Source of the DNA: Sorangium cellulosum
Lineage (GTDB): Bacteria > Myxococcota_A > Polyangia > Polyangiales > Polyangiaceae
Direction of reading: 5' to 3'
DNA: 64,000 nt
Assembly (NCBI RefSeq): GCF_002950945.1
Contig: NZ_CP012673.1
Location: forward strand, 3,286,001-3,350,000
Shown piece after piece: positions 26,011 to 33,893 of the stretch (position 1 is the stretch's first letter; each line of letters begins with the position of its first letter). The notes beneath the pieces are model-generated. The model did no database searches. It was not told the DNA's origin and worked only from the letters and a program-made list of their open reading frames with translations. The position numbers and the translations under genes were made by a program.

Positions 26011-27009
26011 TCACTCCGCGTCAGGCCCGAGCAACCAGGCCAGGAGGGCCTCGGTGTCCAAGTCGAACACGGCGGCAGCCGCCTGGGGGTCGTGCAGCGA
26101 GCTCGCCCTGTTCGCCACGGCGGCTTGCTCTGCGGCGCTCAGCTCGCGGCGCAGCCTCCGCGCGAGCACGCCCCGCAGCATCGCCTCGATCCCCTGCCTG
26201 CGGCCCTTCTCGATACCCTGCTCGATGCCCTTTTCGATGCCCCGCTCGATACCCTTCTCGATGCCCTGCTCGATACCCTTCTCGATGCCCTGCTCGAACA
26301 CCTCCCGCAGGGTCTCGCTCGCCAGGATCGACTGCTCATCCAGCTCCTGTACTCGCATCCTGATCTCCTCGCGCCAAGTGTGCCCCCAGGGGGCCAGCTC
26401 CGCCAGCACCTGCATCACGGCATACAGCTCCGCACGTTGCTCGTCGCGAGGCTCGCGGCGGCGGAGCTCCTCGACGACCTGCCGTATCGAGCCTTCCGTG
26501 GCATCGAAGGCCAGGGGCGTGAAGACGAGCCAGAACACGCCCGGGCGCGCCATCAGCTCGGCCACCGTCCGCTGGTAGACCGCCTCGATGCGGAAGCGCT
26601 GGCCGCAGAAGCGCGCGCTCTCGGGCCAGTTCGTCCGGAACTGCCCCTCGAGCGGCCACGGCGCAGCGCGCCCGCTCAGCAGGACGGCCACGCTCTCCAC
26701 CGGCGGGATCGCGTCGCCGCCTCGTCCCGCGTCGGCCGCGGCTCGGAGCGAGAGGACCAGCAGGACCACGTACTCGAACATGCGGAGCGCGAGGTCCTTT
26801 CCCGGCGCGACGATGAACTCCAGCTGCACGAGGCGCCGCTCTCCGCCGCCGCGGAGCTCGAGGACCCTGTCGATCCTGCGCTCCAGCGCGGTGAGCTGCG
26901 TCTCGACCCACGAAACCGATTCAACCGGAAACGAGAATCTCAGCCCCTGAGCAAGCTCGCCGCCGCAGCGCAGCGCGATGTGCCGCAAGGCGATGTCGTA
27001 CTGACCCAT
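26011..27009 (-). CDS. Rpn-family (PD-(D/E)XK) nuclease/transposase-like protein, repeat-expanded copy
   Basis: A 332-residue protein from ATG 27009 (GGAG 11 nt upstream). The N-terminal half has the pattern of recombination-promoting Rpn/YhgA-like nucleases: RRLVQLEFIVAPGKDLALRM followed by FEYVVLLVLSLR, in which the Glu/Gln strand and the Arg-x-x-x-Tyr helix are typical of this PD-(D/E)XK group. The C-terminal third is a charged helix with about seven tandem GIE(K/Q/R) units (IEQGIEKGIERGIEKG), also a hallmark of the family, then ARRLRRELSAAEQAAVANRA and the shared end LLAWLLGPDAE. The proteins may cut or nick DNA and promote recombination; that is family knowledge. It is flanked by a complete and a truncated copy. 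Confidence 0.65.
   Translation of the reverse strand: MGQYDIALRHIALRCGGELAQGLRFSFPVESVSWVETQLTALERRIDRVLELRGGGERRLVQLEFIVAPGKDLALRMFEYVVLLVLSLRAAADAGRGGDAIPPVESVAVLLSGRAAPWPLEGQFRTNWPESARFCGQRFRIEAVYQRTVAELMARPGVFWLVFTPLAFDATEGSIRQVVEELRRREPRDEQRAELYAVMQVLAELAPWGHTWREEIRMRVQELDEQSILASETLREVFEQGIEKGIEQGIEKGIERGIEKGIEQGIEKGRRQGIEAMLRGVLARRLRRELSAAEQAAVANRASSLHDPQAAAAVFDLDTEALLAWLLGPDAE
26206..26301 (-). repeat. 12-bp tandem repeats coding GIE(K/Q/R)
   Basis: Units of the type CTCGATACCCTT and CTCGATGCCCTG (plus strand) repeated about seven to eight times. The two neighbouring paralogues have one and about three units at the same place, so the array varies in length. Confidence 0.65.
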
Positions 27010-27062
27010 TCTATCGATCTCCACCCGGGCGCACGCAGCGAGAGAGGCCGCTGCGCCCGGCT

Positions 27063-27163
27063 GCTCCAGCGCTCCACCTCGACCCTCGACCGGCCCTGCG
27101 CCGCCCGAGGTGCTCTCGTTGTGGATTCCGGGCGGGACGCTGGAACGATTTGAAAATGAGACG
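27063..27163. repeat. ~100-bp dispersed repeat, copy 1
   Basis: Starts GCTCCAGCGCTCCACCTCGA and ends near GAAAATGAGACG. Closely similar copies lie at 28445-28545 and 32495-32592. Copies 1 and 2 lie just upstream of the two complete Rpn-type genes. The rest of the 467-bp gap 27010-27476 shows no gene and is slightly less GC-rich than its surroundings. Confidence 0.7.
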
Positions 27164-27476
27164 TGAGGGCTGACGCTCTTACGCCCGTGCGTCCGACGGG
27201 TGTGCGTGAGGTGCAATTACGCTGGCATGGCAGAATGCGTCACACGATCGCTCCCACGTGTCGTCGCGTGAGGTCCGATGGCGTCGCTGTAATGCGCTCC
27301 GCGCCGCCGCGGGTGGAACGCGAGGGCGCGAGCGGCCAGAAGTGTCGACGCTCCTTGGAAGCGCATCGATGTGGATAGCCCGGGCTCTGGGTCCCCGGGC
27401 TGCGCATGGGGCGAGCCGGCGAGGCCCGCCGGTTGCAGCGGCGTAGCTCAGCGCCGCCGGCCGCGAGGGCGCACGC

Positions 27477-28391
27477 TCACTCCGCGTCGGGTCCGAGCAA
27501 CCAGGCCAGCAGGGCCTCGGTGTCCAGCTCGAACACCGCGGCAGCTGCCTGGGGATCGTCCAGTGAGCTCGCCCTGTTCGCCACGGCGGCTTGCTCCGCG
27601 GCGCTCAGCTCGCGGCGCAGCCTGCGCGTGAGCACGCCCCGTAGCATCGCCTCGATGCCCTGCCTGCGGCCCTGCTCGAACACCTCCCGCAGGGTCTCGC
27701 TCGCCAGGATCGACTGCTCATCCAGCTCCTGTACTCGCATCCTGATCTCCTTGCTCCAAGTGTGCCCCCAGGGGGCCAGCTCCGCCAGCACCTGCATCAC
27801 GGCATACAGCTCCGCGCGCTGCTCGTCGCGAGGCTCGCGGCGGCGGAGTTCCTCGACCACCTGCCGTATCGAGTCCTCCGTGACGTCGACGGCCAGGGGC
27901 GTGAAGACGAGCCAGAACACGCCCGGACGCGCCATCAGCTCGGCCACCTTCCGCTGGTAGACCGCCTCGATGCGAAAGCGCTGGCCGCAGAAGCGAGTGC
28001 TCTCGGGCCAGTTCGTCCGGAACTGCCCTTCGAGCGGCCACGGCGCAGCGCGCCCGCTCAGCAGGACGGCCACGCTCTCCACCGGGGGGAGCGCCTCGTC
28101 ACCGCGGCCCGGGTCGGCCGCGGCCCGGAGTGAGAGGACCAGCAGAACCGCGTACTCGAACATGCGAATCGCCAGGTCCTTTCCCGGCGCGACGATGAAC
28201 TCCAGCTGTACGAGGCGCCGCTCTCCGCCGCCGCGGAGCTCGAGGACCCGGTCGATCTTGCGCTCCAGCGCGGTGAGCTGCGTCTCGACCCACGAAACCG
28301 ATTCGACCGGAAACGAGAATCTCAGCCCCTGAGCAAGCTCGCCGCCGCAGCGCAGCGCGATGTGCCGTAAGGCGATGTCGTACTGACCCAT
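27477..28391 (-). CDS. Rpn-family (PD-(D/E)XK) nuclease/transposase-like protein, short-repeat copy
   Basis: A 304-residue paralogue of the gene at 26011-27009, nearly identical over the first 230 residues (MGQYDIALRHIALRCGGELA, VQLEFIVAPGKDLAIRMFEY). ATG 28391 matches the other copy; an in-frame GTG 15 nt upstream is the alternative. The only large difference is in the C-terminal helix: it has a single EQGRRQG unit where the neighbour has seven GIE(K/Q/R) units. Upstream DNA is also shared, including the 100-bp repeat, so the duplicated unit comprises promoter and gene. It follows the TPR-CHAT gene ending at 28607 on the same strand. Confidence 0.65.
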   Translation of the reverse strand: MGQYDIALRHIALRCGGELAQGLRFSFPVESVSWVETQLTALERKIDRVLELRGGGERRLVQLEFIVAPGKDLAIRMFEYAVLLVLSLRAAADPGRGDEALPPVESVAVLLSGRAAPWPLEGQFRTNWPESTRFCGQRFRIEAVYQRKVAELMARPGVFWLVFTPLAVDVTEDSIRQVVEELRRREPRDEQRAELYAVMQVLAELAPWGHTWSKEIRMRVQELDEQSILASETLREVFEQGRRQGIEAMLRGVLTRRLRRELSAAEQAAVANRASSLDDPQAAAAVFELDTEALLAWLLGPDAE

Positions 28392-28444
28392 TCCACCGAT
28401 CTCCACCCGGGCGCATGCAGCGAGAGAGGCCGCTGCGGCCGGCT

Positions 28445-28545
28445 GCTCCAGCGCTCCACCTCGACCCTCGACCGGCCCTGCGCCGCTCGAGGTGCTCTCG
28501 TTGTGGGTTCCGGGTAGGAGGCGCGAACGATCCGGAAATGAGACG
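28445..28545. repeat. ~100-bp dispersed repeat, copy 2
   Basis: Second copy of the repeat at 27063-27163, upstream of the Rpn-type gene starting at 28391; also shares the flanking CGCAGCGAGAGAGGCCGCTG region with copy 1. Confidence 0.7.
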
Positions 28546-28606
28546 AGATGCCCGACTCACTCGCGCTCCTGCGTCCGGGGAGCAGCCGCCCTCCTGGGCC
28601 TGCTCG

Positions 28607-31600
28607 CTAGTTCCGCGCCTCCTCGGTCGGCCGCTTCCGCGCTCCGCGGCGCCGCCTCCATGCCAGGGTCGCTGCGGCGAGGAGCGCGGCGGCGGCGCCT
28701 GCGGTGCCTGCGAGCGGCCGCGGTCCAACCTCGCAGCGGCACCCGCGCGCGCCGGGAGGAAGCTGAGCGAAGTGAGGCTCGACCGGCCGGCCGTCGAGCG
28801 CGGCGCCGTTCCCCGAGACGATGAAGCTCGCCCAGTAGTACGGGTGCGCCCGCTCCGGGGTGGCCAGCATCGCGAGCTGTGCTTGTCGCATCGACTCGCT
28901 CCGGCCTCCGCCGGCCTGGAGCCGTGCGTAGTAGTCCTCCATCAGCTCACCGGTCGACGCATCGTTGACGTTCCACAGGCTCAGGATCTGGGTCTCGGCG
29001 CCCGCCATGACGAGCGCCCGCCGCAGGCCGTAAACGCCGTCGCCGCTCCAGATCTCCCCGACGCCGGTCTCGCATGCTGAGAGGACGACGAGCTTCGTCC
29101 CGTTCAGGTCGAGCTGCGACGCTTCCATCGCGGTAAGGATGCCGTTGTCGTCGCCGGTTGCGCTGCGGTTGGCGCCAGCGAATGCGAGGCCGGAGCGGAG
29201 CAGGGGGTTGTCGGCGTGAAGATGGAAGCCGGGTATGCCGCGCGTTTCGCGCGACCCGATGTCCGGGAATGCCGGCGGAGGTTCCGGGGCCTCCTGGCTG
29301 GACGCGAAGAAGCCGTGCGTGACGATGTGAAGGATCTGCGGTCCGCGGAGCGCCTTGACGGCGCTCTCGGTCGCCGCCCGGCCGAGCAGCAGGCGAGCTC
29401 CGGCGAGCTCCTGGCTGACGGCCTGGCCTTCGGCGGCCGCCTCGACGAGGGGACTGAAATGCGCTGGCGTCTGCTCCTCGATGGACGACCTACGGTCTTT
29501 CGCGCGCCGGCTGGCGCGGGAGGCCGTGTGATCGTAGTCTGGCGCGGCGATGACGACGGCCCGTTCACGCTGCGGTGCTGTTGCCCGAAGGCGCAGAAGG
29601 TCGCGCCCGCTGGGCAGATAGGTGAACGTGTAGCGCTCGACCAGGTAATGGTTTTGCTGGTCGAGGAGCGCGCCGAACGGCACCATAGCGAGGGCGCCGT
29701 CGGGGCTGAGCAGGATCTGGCGCGTCGGGCCGAGGACACGGCGGATCGGTTGCATCACCAGCGCGTCGAGGGCGCGCGCTGCGGGCCGCGGATCCGACGC
29801 CGGGCGTCTCAACGCGCGGAGGAACCTGTCCGCGGCGTCATCGATGGGCTTGGCCTCGCCGAGGTCGGCCCAGGTGATGTCGTCGCCGTGCCGCAGAACG
29901 TATGCGATGTAGTGGGCCTTGCCCCATACGGTCTTGGCGGCCACTGTTCCCCTCGGAGTGAACGGCTCGTACCGGAAGAGCTCGACGAGCGCTGCACCGT
30001 CGGGCACGGCGGTCTGGACCTGCGCTAGGCTGACCGGCGAGAGCTCGGCCTTTACCTCCGGGCTGCGGCGCCCGATCTCTTCTTCAAGCGTCTGCCGCTC
30101 GGCATCGAGACGCGTCAGGTTCTCACGGTACTGCGCAAGCTGGCCGTTGTGGTAGTCCTCGGATGACTGTCCCGCTCGTCGCGCTTCCGGCCCACGCCAG
30201 GTGAGCGCGCTCAGCTCGGCGCTCACGCGGCTCAGCTTGTCGAGCAGCACGCGCTCCTCGGTGCCGGCTCGACGGCGCAGCGCCGCGAGAGAGTGGGTCA
30301 TCGCGTCGAGCACGCGCCCCTTGCGGCGAAGGATCGTGGTCAGGGCGAGGCGGCTCGCCGCCACGTCGGCGGAGGCAAACTGAACATGCAGGGAAACGAC
30401 GTAGTACGTGTTCGCGCGGAGGGTCGCCATGTAGGCGCGTTTCTTCTCGTCCCCTCCGTCGGCCAGCAGGATGGCAGCGTTGCGATCTTCGATATTCGCG
30501 GCCCGCTCGATGAACCGAAGTGCTCCAGGAACGTCGCCGCGCGCCTGGTGCAAAATCGCAAGGTTGGTGACCGCTCTCGCCACGTCGGGATGTTCGCTCC
30601 CGAGCGCCCTCTCCGAGATTGCGAGCGCTCGCTGGTAGAGCTGCTCCGCTCTCGGGTAGTCTCCTTTCTCCTGGTACAGCAAGGCGAGGTTGTTGAGCGA
30701 CACCCCCATGCGGGGATGTTCGCTCCCGAGCGCCCTCTCCGAGATTGCGATCACTCGCTGGTAGAGCTGCTCTGCTCCAGCGTAGTCTCCTTTCATTTGG
30801 TACAGCCCGGCGAGGTTGCTTAGCGACGCCGCCACATCGGTATGTTCTCCCCCGAACGCCTTCTCTAGGATTGCGAGAGATCGCTGGCAGAGCTGCTCCG
30901 CTCTCGCGTAGTCTCCTTTGGCGCGGTACAGTAACGCGAGGTTGTGGAGCGACGCCGCCACATTGGGATGTTCTCTCCCGAGCGCCTTCTCTAGGATTGC
31001 GAGCGCTCGCTGGTAGAGCTGCTCCGCTCTCGCGTAGTCTCCTTTGGCGCGGTACAGTAACGCGAGGTCGTTGAGCGACGTCGCCACATTGGGATGTTCT
31101 CTCCCGAGCGCCTTCTCTAGGATTGCGAGCGCTCGCTGGTAGAGCTGCTCCGCCCTTGTATAGTCTCCTTTCTCATCGTACAGCCCGGCGAGGTTGTGGA
31201 GCGAAATCGCCACATCGGTATGTTCTATCCCGAGCGTTTTCTCTTGAATTGCGAGCGCTCGCTGGTAGAGCTGCTCCGCCCTTGTATAGTCTCCTCTCGT
31301 CTGGTACAGCCGTGCGCGGTTGTGGAGCGACGTGGCCACGACGGGATGTTCGCTCCCGAGCGTTTTCTCTTGAATTGCGAGCGCTCGCTGGCAGAGCGGC
31401 TCCGCTCTCGCGTAGTCTCCCTTCGCCTGGTACAGCACGGCGAGGTTGTTGAGTGGCGTGGCCACGTCGGGATGTTCGCTCCCGAGCGTCTTCTCTAGGA
31501 TTGCGAGCGCTCGCTGGTAGAGCGGCTCCACTCTCGCGTAGTCTCCTTTCGTGTAGTACAGCCAGGCGAGGTTGTTGAGTGGCGTGGCCACGTCGGGATG

Positions 31601-32185
31601 TTCGCTCCCGAGCGTCTTCTCTAGGATTGCGAGCGCTCGCAGGTAGAGCGGCTCCGCTCTGGCGTGGTCTCCTTTCGCCTGATACAGCCACGCGAGGTTG
31701 TGGAGCGACGTGGCCACGTCGGGATGTTCGCTCCCGAGCGCCTTCTCTCGGATGGCGAGCGCTCGCAGGTAGAGCGGCTCCGCTCTGGCGTGATCTCCTT
31801 TCGCCAGGTACAGCCCGGCGAGGTCGTGGAGCGACGTGGCCACCTGGGGATGTTCTCTCCCGAGCGCCTTCTCTCGGATGGCGAGCGCGCGTTGCGCGAG
31901 CGGGATAGCCGCATCGAAGCGCCCTTGGTCATAGAGGGCCACGACGTTACGGTTGAGCCGCTCCGCCTCCTTCAGCGCATCCGCCGTTGGCGTGGCACCC
32001 TGCGCATGGCCCCCGCGCGAAACGACGAGCAGCGCCGCCAGCGCCAGGATTCCGGTGGCGACCCACCAGCGCGCTCGCTGGTGCCCCCCCGCCGCCGTCG
32101 TCCCGGGTCCGCGCGTCACCCCTCCCGCGCCGTACGGTCGCCGCCCGCTCTCGCGCGCCGCTGGTGCTCCCAGGTTCAGTCGCAT
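28607..32185 (-). CDS. exported TPR-CHAT protease with MYXO-CTERM-like tail (copy 3)
   Basis: A 1192-residue protein. ATG 32185 has GGAGGAAA 8 nt upstream. Order: twin Arg leader, signal peptide WVATGILALAALLVVSRGGHAQG ending in a likely AxA-type cleavage site (not a lipobox, unlike copies 1 and 2); about eleven 42-residue TPRs (HPDVATSLHNLAxLYxAKGDxARAE) over roughly residues 75-555; helical linker; CHAT domain with catalytic His957 (HIVTHGFF) and Cys1038 (VVLSACETGVGE); tail GCRCEVGPRPLAGTAG, hydrophobic helix and AWRRRRGARKR, a MYXO-CTERM-like signal. Predicted location is outside the cytoplasm. The TPRs are also repeats at DNA level. Boxes of the CTGAC type are 158-190 bp upstream. The upstream region is homologous to that of copy 4. 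Confidence 0.88.
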   Translation of the reverse strand: MRLNLGAPAARESGRRPYGAGGVTRGPGTTAAGGHQRARWWVATGILALAALLVVSRGGHAQGATPTADALKEAERLNRNVVALYDQGRFDAAIPLAQRALAIREKALGREHPQVATSLHDLAGLYLAKGDHARAEPLYLRALAIREKALGSEHPDVATSLHNLAWLYQAKGDHARAEPLYLRALAILEKTLGSEHPDVATPLNNLAWLYYTKGDYARVEPLYQRALAILEKTLGSEHPDVATPLNNLAVLYQAKGDYARAEPLCQRALAIQEKTLGSEHPVVATSLHNRARLYQTRGDYTRAEQLYQRALAIQEKTLGIEHTDVAISLHNLAGLYDEKGDYTRAEQLYQRALAILEKALGREHPNVATSLNDLALLYRAKGDYARAEQLYQRALAILEKALGREHPNVAASLHNLALLYRAKGDYARAEQLCQRSLAILEKAFGGEHTDVAASLSNLAGLYQMKGDYAGAEQLYQRVIAISERALGSEHPRMGVSLNNLALLYQEKGDYPRAEQLYQRALAISERALGSEHPDVARAVTNLAILHQARGDVPGALRFIERAANIEDRNAAILLADGGDEKKRAYMATLRANTYYVVSLHVQFASADVAASRLALTTILRRKGRVLDAMTHSLAALRRRAGTEERVLLDKLSRVSAELSALTWRGPEARRAGQSSEDYHNGQLAQYRENLTRLDAERQTLEEEIGRRSPEVKAELSPVSLAQVQTAVPDGAALVELFRYEPFTPRGTVAAKTVWGKAHYIAYVLRHGDDITWADLGEAKPIDDAADRFLRALRRPASDPRPAARALDALVMQPIRRVLGPTRQILLSPDGALAMVPFGALLDQQNHYLVERYTFTYLPSGRDLLRLRATAPQRERAVVIAAPDYDHTASRASRRAKDRRSSIEEQTPAHFSPLVEAAAEGQAVSQELAGARLLLGRAATESAVKALRGPQILHIVTHGFFASSQEAPEPPPAFPDIGSRETRGIPGFHLHADNPLLRSGLAFAGANRSATGDDNGILTAMEASQLDLNGTKLVVLSACETGVGEIWSGDGVYGLRRALVMAGAETQILSLWNVNDASTGELMEDYYARLQAGGGRSESMRQAQLAMLATPERAHPYYWASFIVSGNGAALDGRPVEPHFAQLPPGARGCRCEVGPRPLAGTAGAAAALLAAATLAWRRRRGARKRPTEEARN
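30560..31900 (-). repeat. 126-bp tandem repeats coding the TPR array of copy 3
   Basis: About eleven units of 126 nt, each with GATGTTCGCTCCCGAGCG-type and AGTCTCCTTTCG-type words at fixed positions. Similarity at silent sites shows recent tandem duplication or conversion, not only protein constraint. Edges are approximate. Confidence 0.75.
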
Positions 32186-32342
32186 TCGATTTTCCTCCGC
32201 TGGAGGGCCCCTCGACACCGTTCAAGGACGACGACGGGGATATCCCTGCGCGCCTGTATTGGCAAGACACGTGCCGCGGCACGCCAAGACTCAGCGGCAC
32301 CCTCCACGCCCGCAGCGCGTCCGACCGTCATCATCACGCTCC

Positions 32343-32375
32343 CTGACAGGGCGCGCGAAGCGGCTGACACGTCAG
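32343..32375. promoter_or_regulatory. paired CTGAC-type boxes upstream of TPR-CHAT copy 3
   Basis: A full CTGACACGTCAG at 32364-32375 and a half-conserved CTGACAGGGCGC at 32343-32354, 21 bp apart. They lie 158-190 bp upstream of ATG 32185, the same distance as at copies 1 and 4. Confidence 0.5.
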
Positions 32376-32494
32376 CCGGCGCCCGCCGGTCGTTCATGCT
32401 CCCGCGCGCGACCACGTGCTTGCCGCAGCGAGCGGGGCAACCTCCTACCCCGCGTCCCGTAGCACGCCGCGCCGGAACCACAGGAGCGCTGACC

Positions 32495-32592
32495 CAGCGC
32501 TCCACCTCGACCCTCGATCGGCCCTGTGCCGCTCGAGGTGCTCTCGTTGTGGATTCCGGGCAGGAGGCGCGAACGATTTCGAAATGAGACGA
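32495..32592. repeat. ~100-bp dispersed repeat, copy 3 (no Rpn gene attached)
   Basis: Third copy, ending GAACGATTTCGAAATGAGAC. It lies between the stop of TPR-CHAT copy 4 (32613) and the upstream region of copy 3. No Rpn-type coding sequence follows it, unlike copies 1 and 2, so it may mark a deleted Rpn gene. Confidence 0.65.
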
Positions 32593-32612
32593 GGCCCGCC
32601 GCTCTCGCGTTC

Positions 32613-33761
32613 TTACCTCCGGCGAGCCCCCGCGCATCTGGACCCCCGGCGGCGCCGCCGCCGCGCCAGGCTCGCGACGGCGAGGAGCGCCGCTGCGGAG
32701 GCGCCTGCGATGCCGGCGGGCGGCTGCGGTCCAACCTCGCAGCGGCACCCGCGCGCGCCGGGATGCACCTTCGCGAAGCTGGGCTCGACCGGCCGGCCGT
32801 CGAGCGCGGCGCCATTGCCCGAGACGATGAAGCTCGCCCAGTAGTGCGGGTGCGCCCTCTCCGGGGTGGCCAGCATCGCGAGCTGCGCCTGGCGCATCGA
32901 CTCGCTCCGGCCGCCACCGGCCTTGAGACGTGTGTAGTAGCCGTGCATCAGCTCGCGGGTCGATGCGTCGTCGGCGTTCCACAGGCTCAGGATCTGCGTC
33001 TCAGCTCCTGACATCAGGAACGCGCGCCGCAGGCCGTAGACGCCGTCGCCGCTCTCGGTCTCCCCGACGCCGGTCTCGCAGGCGGCCAAGACGACGAGCT
33101 TGGTGCCGTTCAGGTCGAGCTGCGAGGCTTCCATGGCGGTCAGGATGCCATTGTCGTCGCCGGTGGTCTTGCGGTTGGCGCCGGCGAACGCGAGGCCGGA
33201 GCGGAGCAGGGGGTTTTCGACGTAAAGATGGAAGCCGGGCATGCCGCGGAGTCTGCTTGACACGATGGCCGGGAACGCCGGCGGAGGTTCCGGGGGCTCC
33301 TGGCCGGACGCGAAGAAACCGTGCGTCACGATGTGCAGGACCTGCGGTCCGCGGAGCGCCTTGACGGCGCTCTCGGTCGCCGTCCGGCCGAGCAGGAGGC
33401 GAGCGCCGGCGAGCTCCTGGCTGACGGCCTGGCCTTCGTCGGCCGCCGCGGCGAGGGGAGTGAAGTGCGCTGGCGCAAGCTCCTCGCTGGACGACCTGCT
33501 GCCCTGCGCGCGGGGGCCGGCGGGAGCGAGCAAGTAGTCGTAGTCTGGTGCAGCGATGACGACGGCCCCTTCACGCTGCGGGGCTGTCGCCCGAAGGCGC
33601 AGGAGATCGCGCCCGCTCGGCAGATAGGTGAAGGCATAGCGCTCGACGAGATAACGGCCGTCCTCGTCGAGGAGCGCGCTGAAGGGCACCAGGTTGAGGA
33701 GGCCGTCGGGGCTGAGCAAAACCCACCGCGTCGGGCCAAGGACGCGGCGAATCGGCTGCAT
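32613..33761 (-). CDS. C-terminal CHAT part of split TPR-CHAT gene (copy 4)
   Basis: 382 residues from the first ATG after the internal TAG at 33894-33896; the frame is the same as the upstream part, with no other defect. It carries the catalytic core: MQPIRRVLGPTRWVLLSPDG, His147 in HIVTHGFF, Cys228 in VVLAACETGVGE, and the end GCRCEVGPQPPAGIAG, hydrophobic helix, RRRRRRG. Because the first CHAT strands and the signal peptide lie in the other part, this piece alone would stay in the cytoplasm and may not fold. No ribosome binding site is evident before 33761. Most simply it is the severed half of a once intact 1234-residue protein. Confidence 0.6.
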   Translation of the reverse strand: MQPIRRVLGPTRWVLLSPDGLLNLVPFSALLDEDGRYLVERYAFTYLPSGRDLLRLRATAPQREGAVVIAAPDYDYLLAPAGPRAQGSRSSSEELAPAHFTPLAAAADEGQAVSQELAGARLLLGRTATESAVKALRGPQVLHIVTHGFFASGQEPPEPPPAFPAIVSSRLRGMPGFHLYVENPLLRSGLAFAGANRKTTGDDNGILTAMEASQLDLNGTKLVVLAACETGVGETESGDGVYGLRRAFLMSGAETQILSLWNADDASTRELMHGYYTRLKAGGGRSESMRQAQLAMLATPERAHPHYWASFIVSGNGAALDGRPVEPSFAKVHPGARGCRCEVGPQPPAGIAGASAAALLAVASLARRRRRRGSRCAGARRR

Positions 33762-33893
33762 GACGAGCGCATCGAGCGCGCGCGCGGCCGGCCTCGGATC
33801 GGCCGCGGCGCGGGCGAGCGCTTTGCGGAGGTCGCCGACGGCGTCCTCGATGCGCTCCGCCTCGCCGAGATCGGCCCAGGCGATGTCGCCGCT

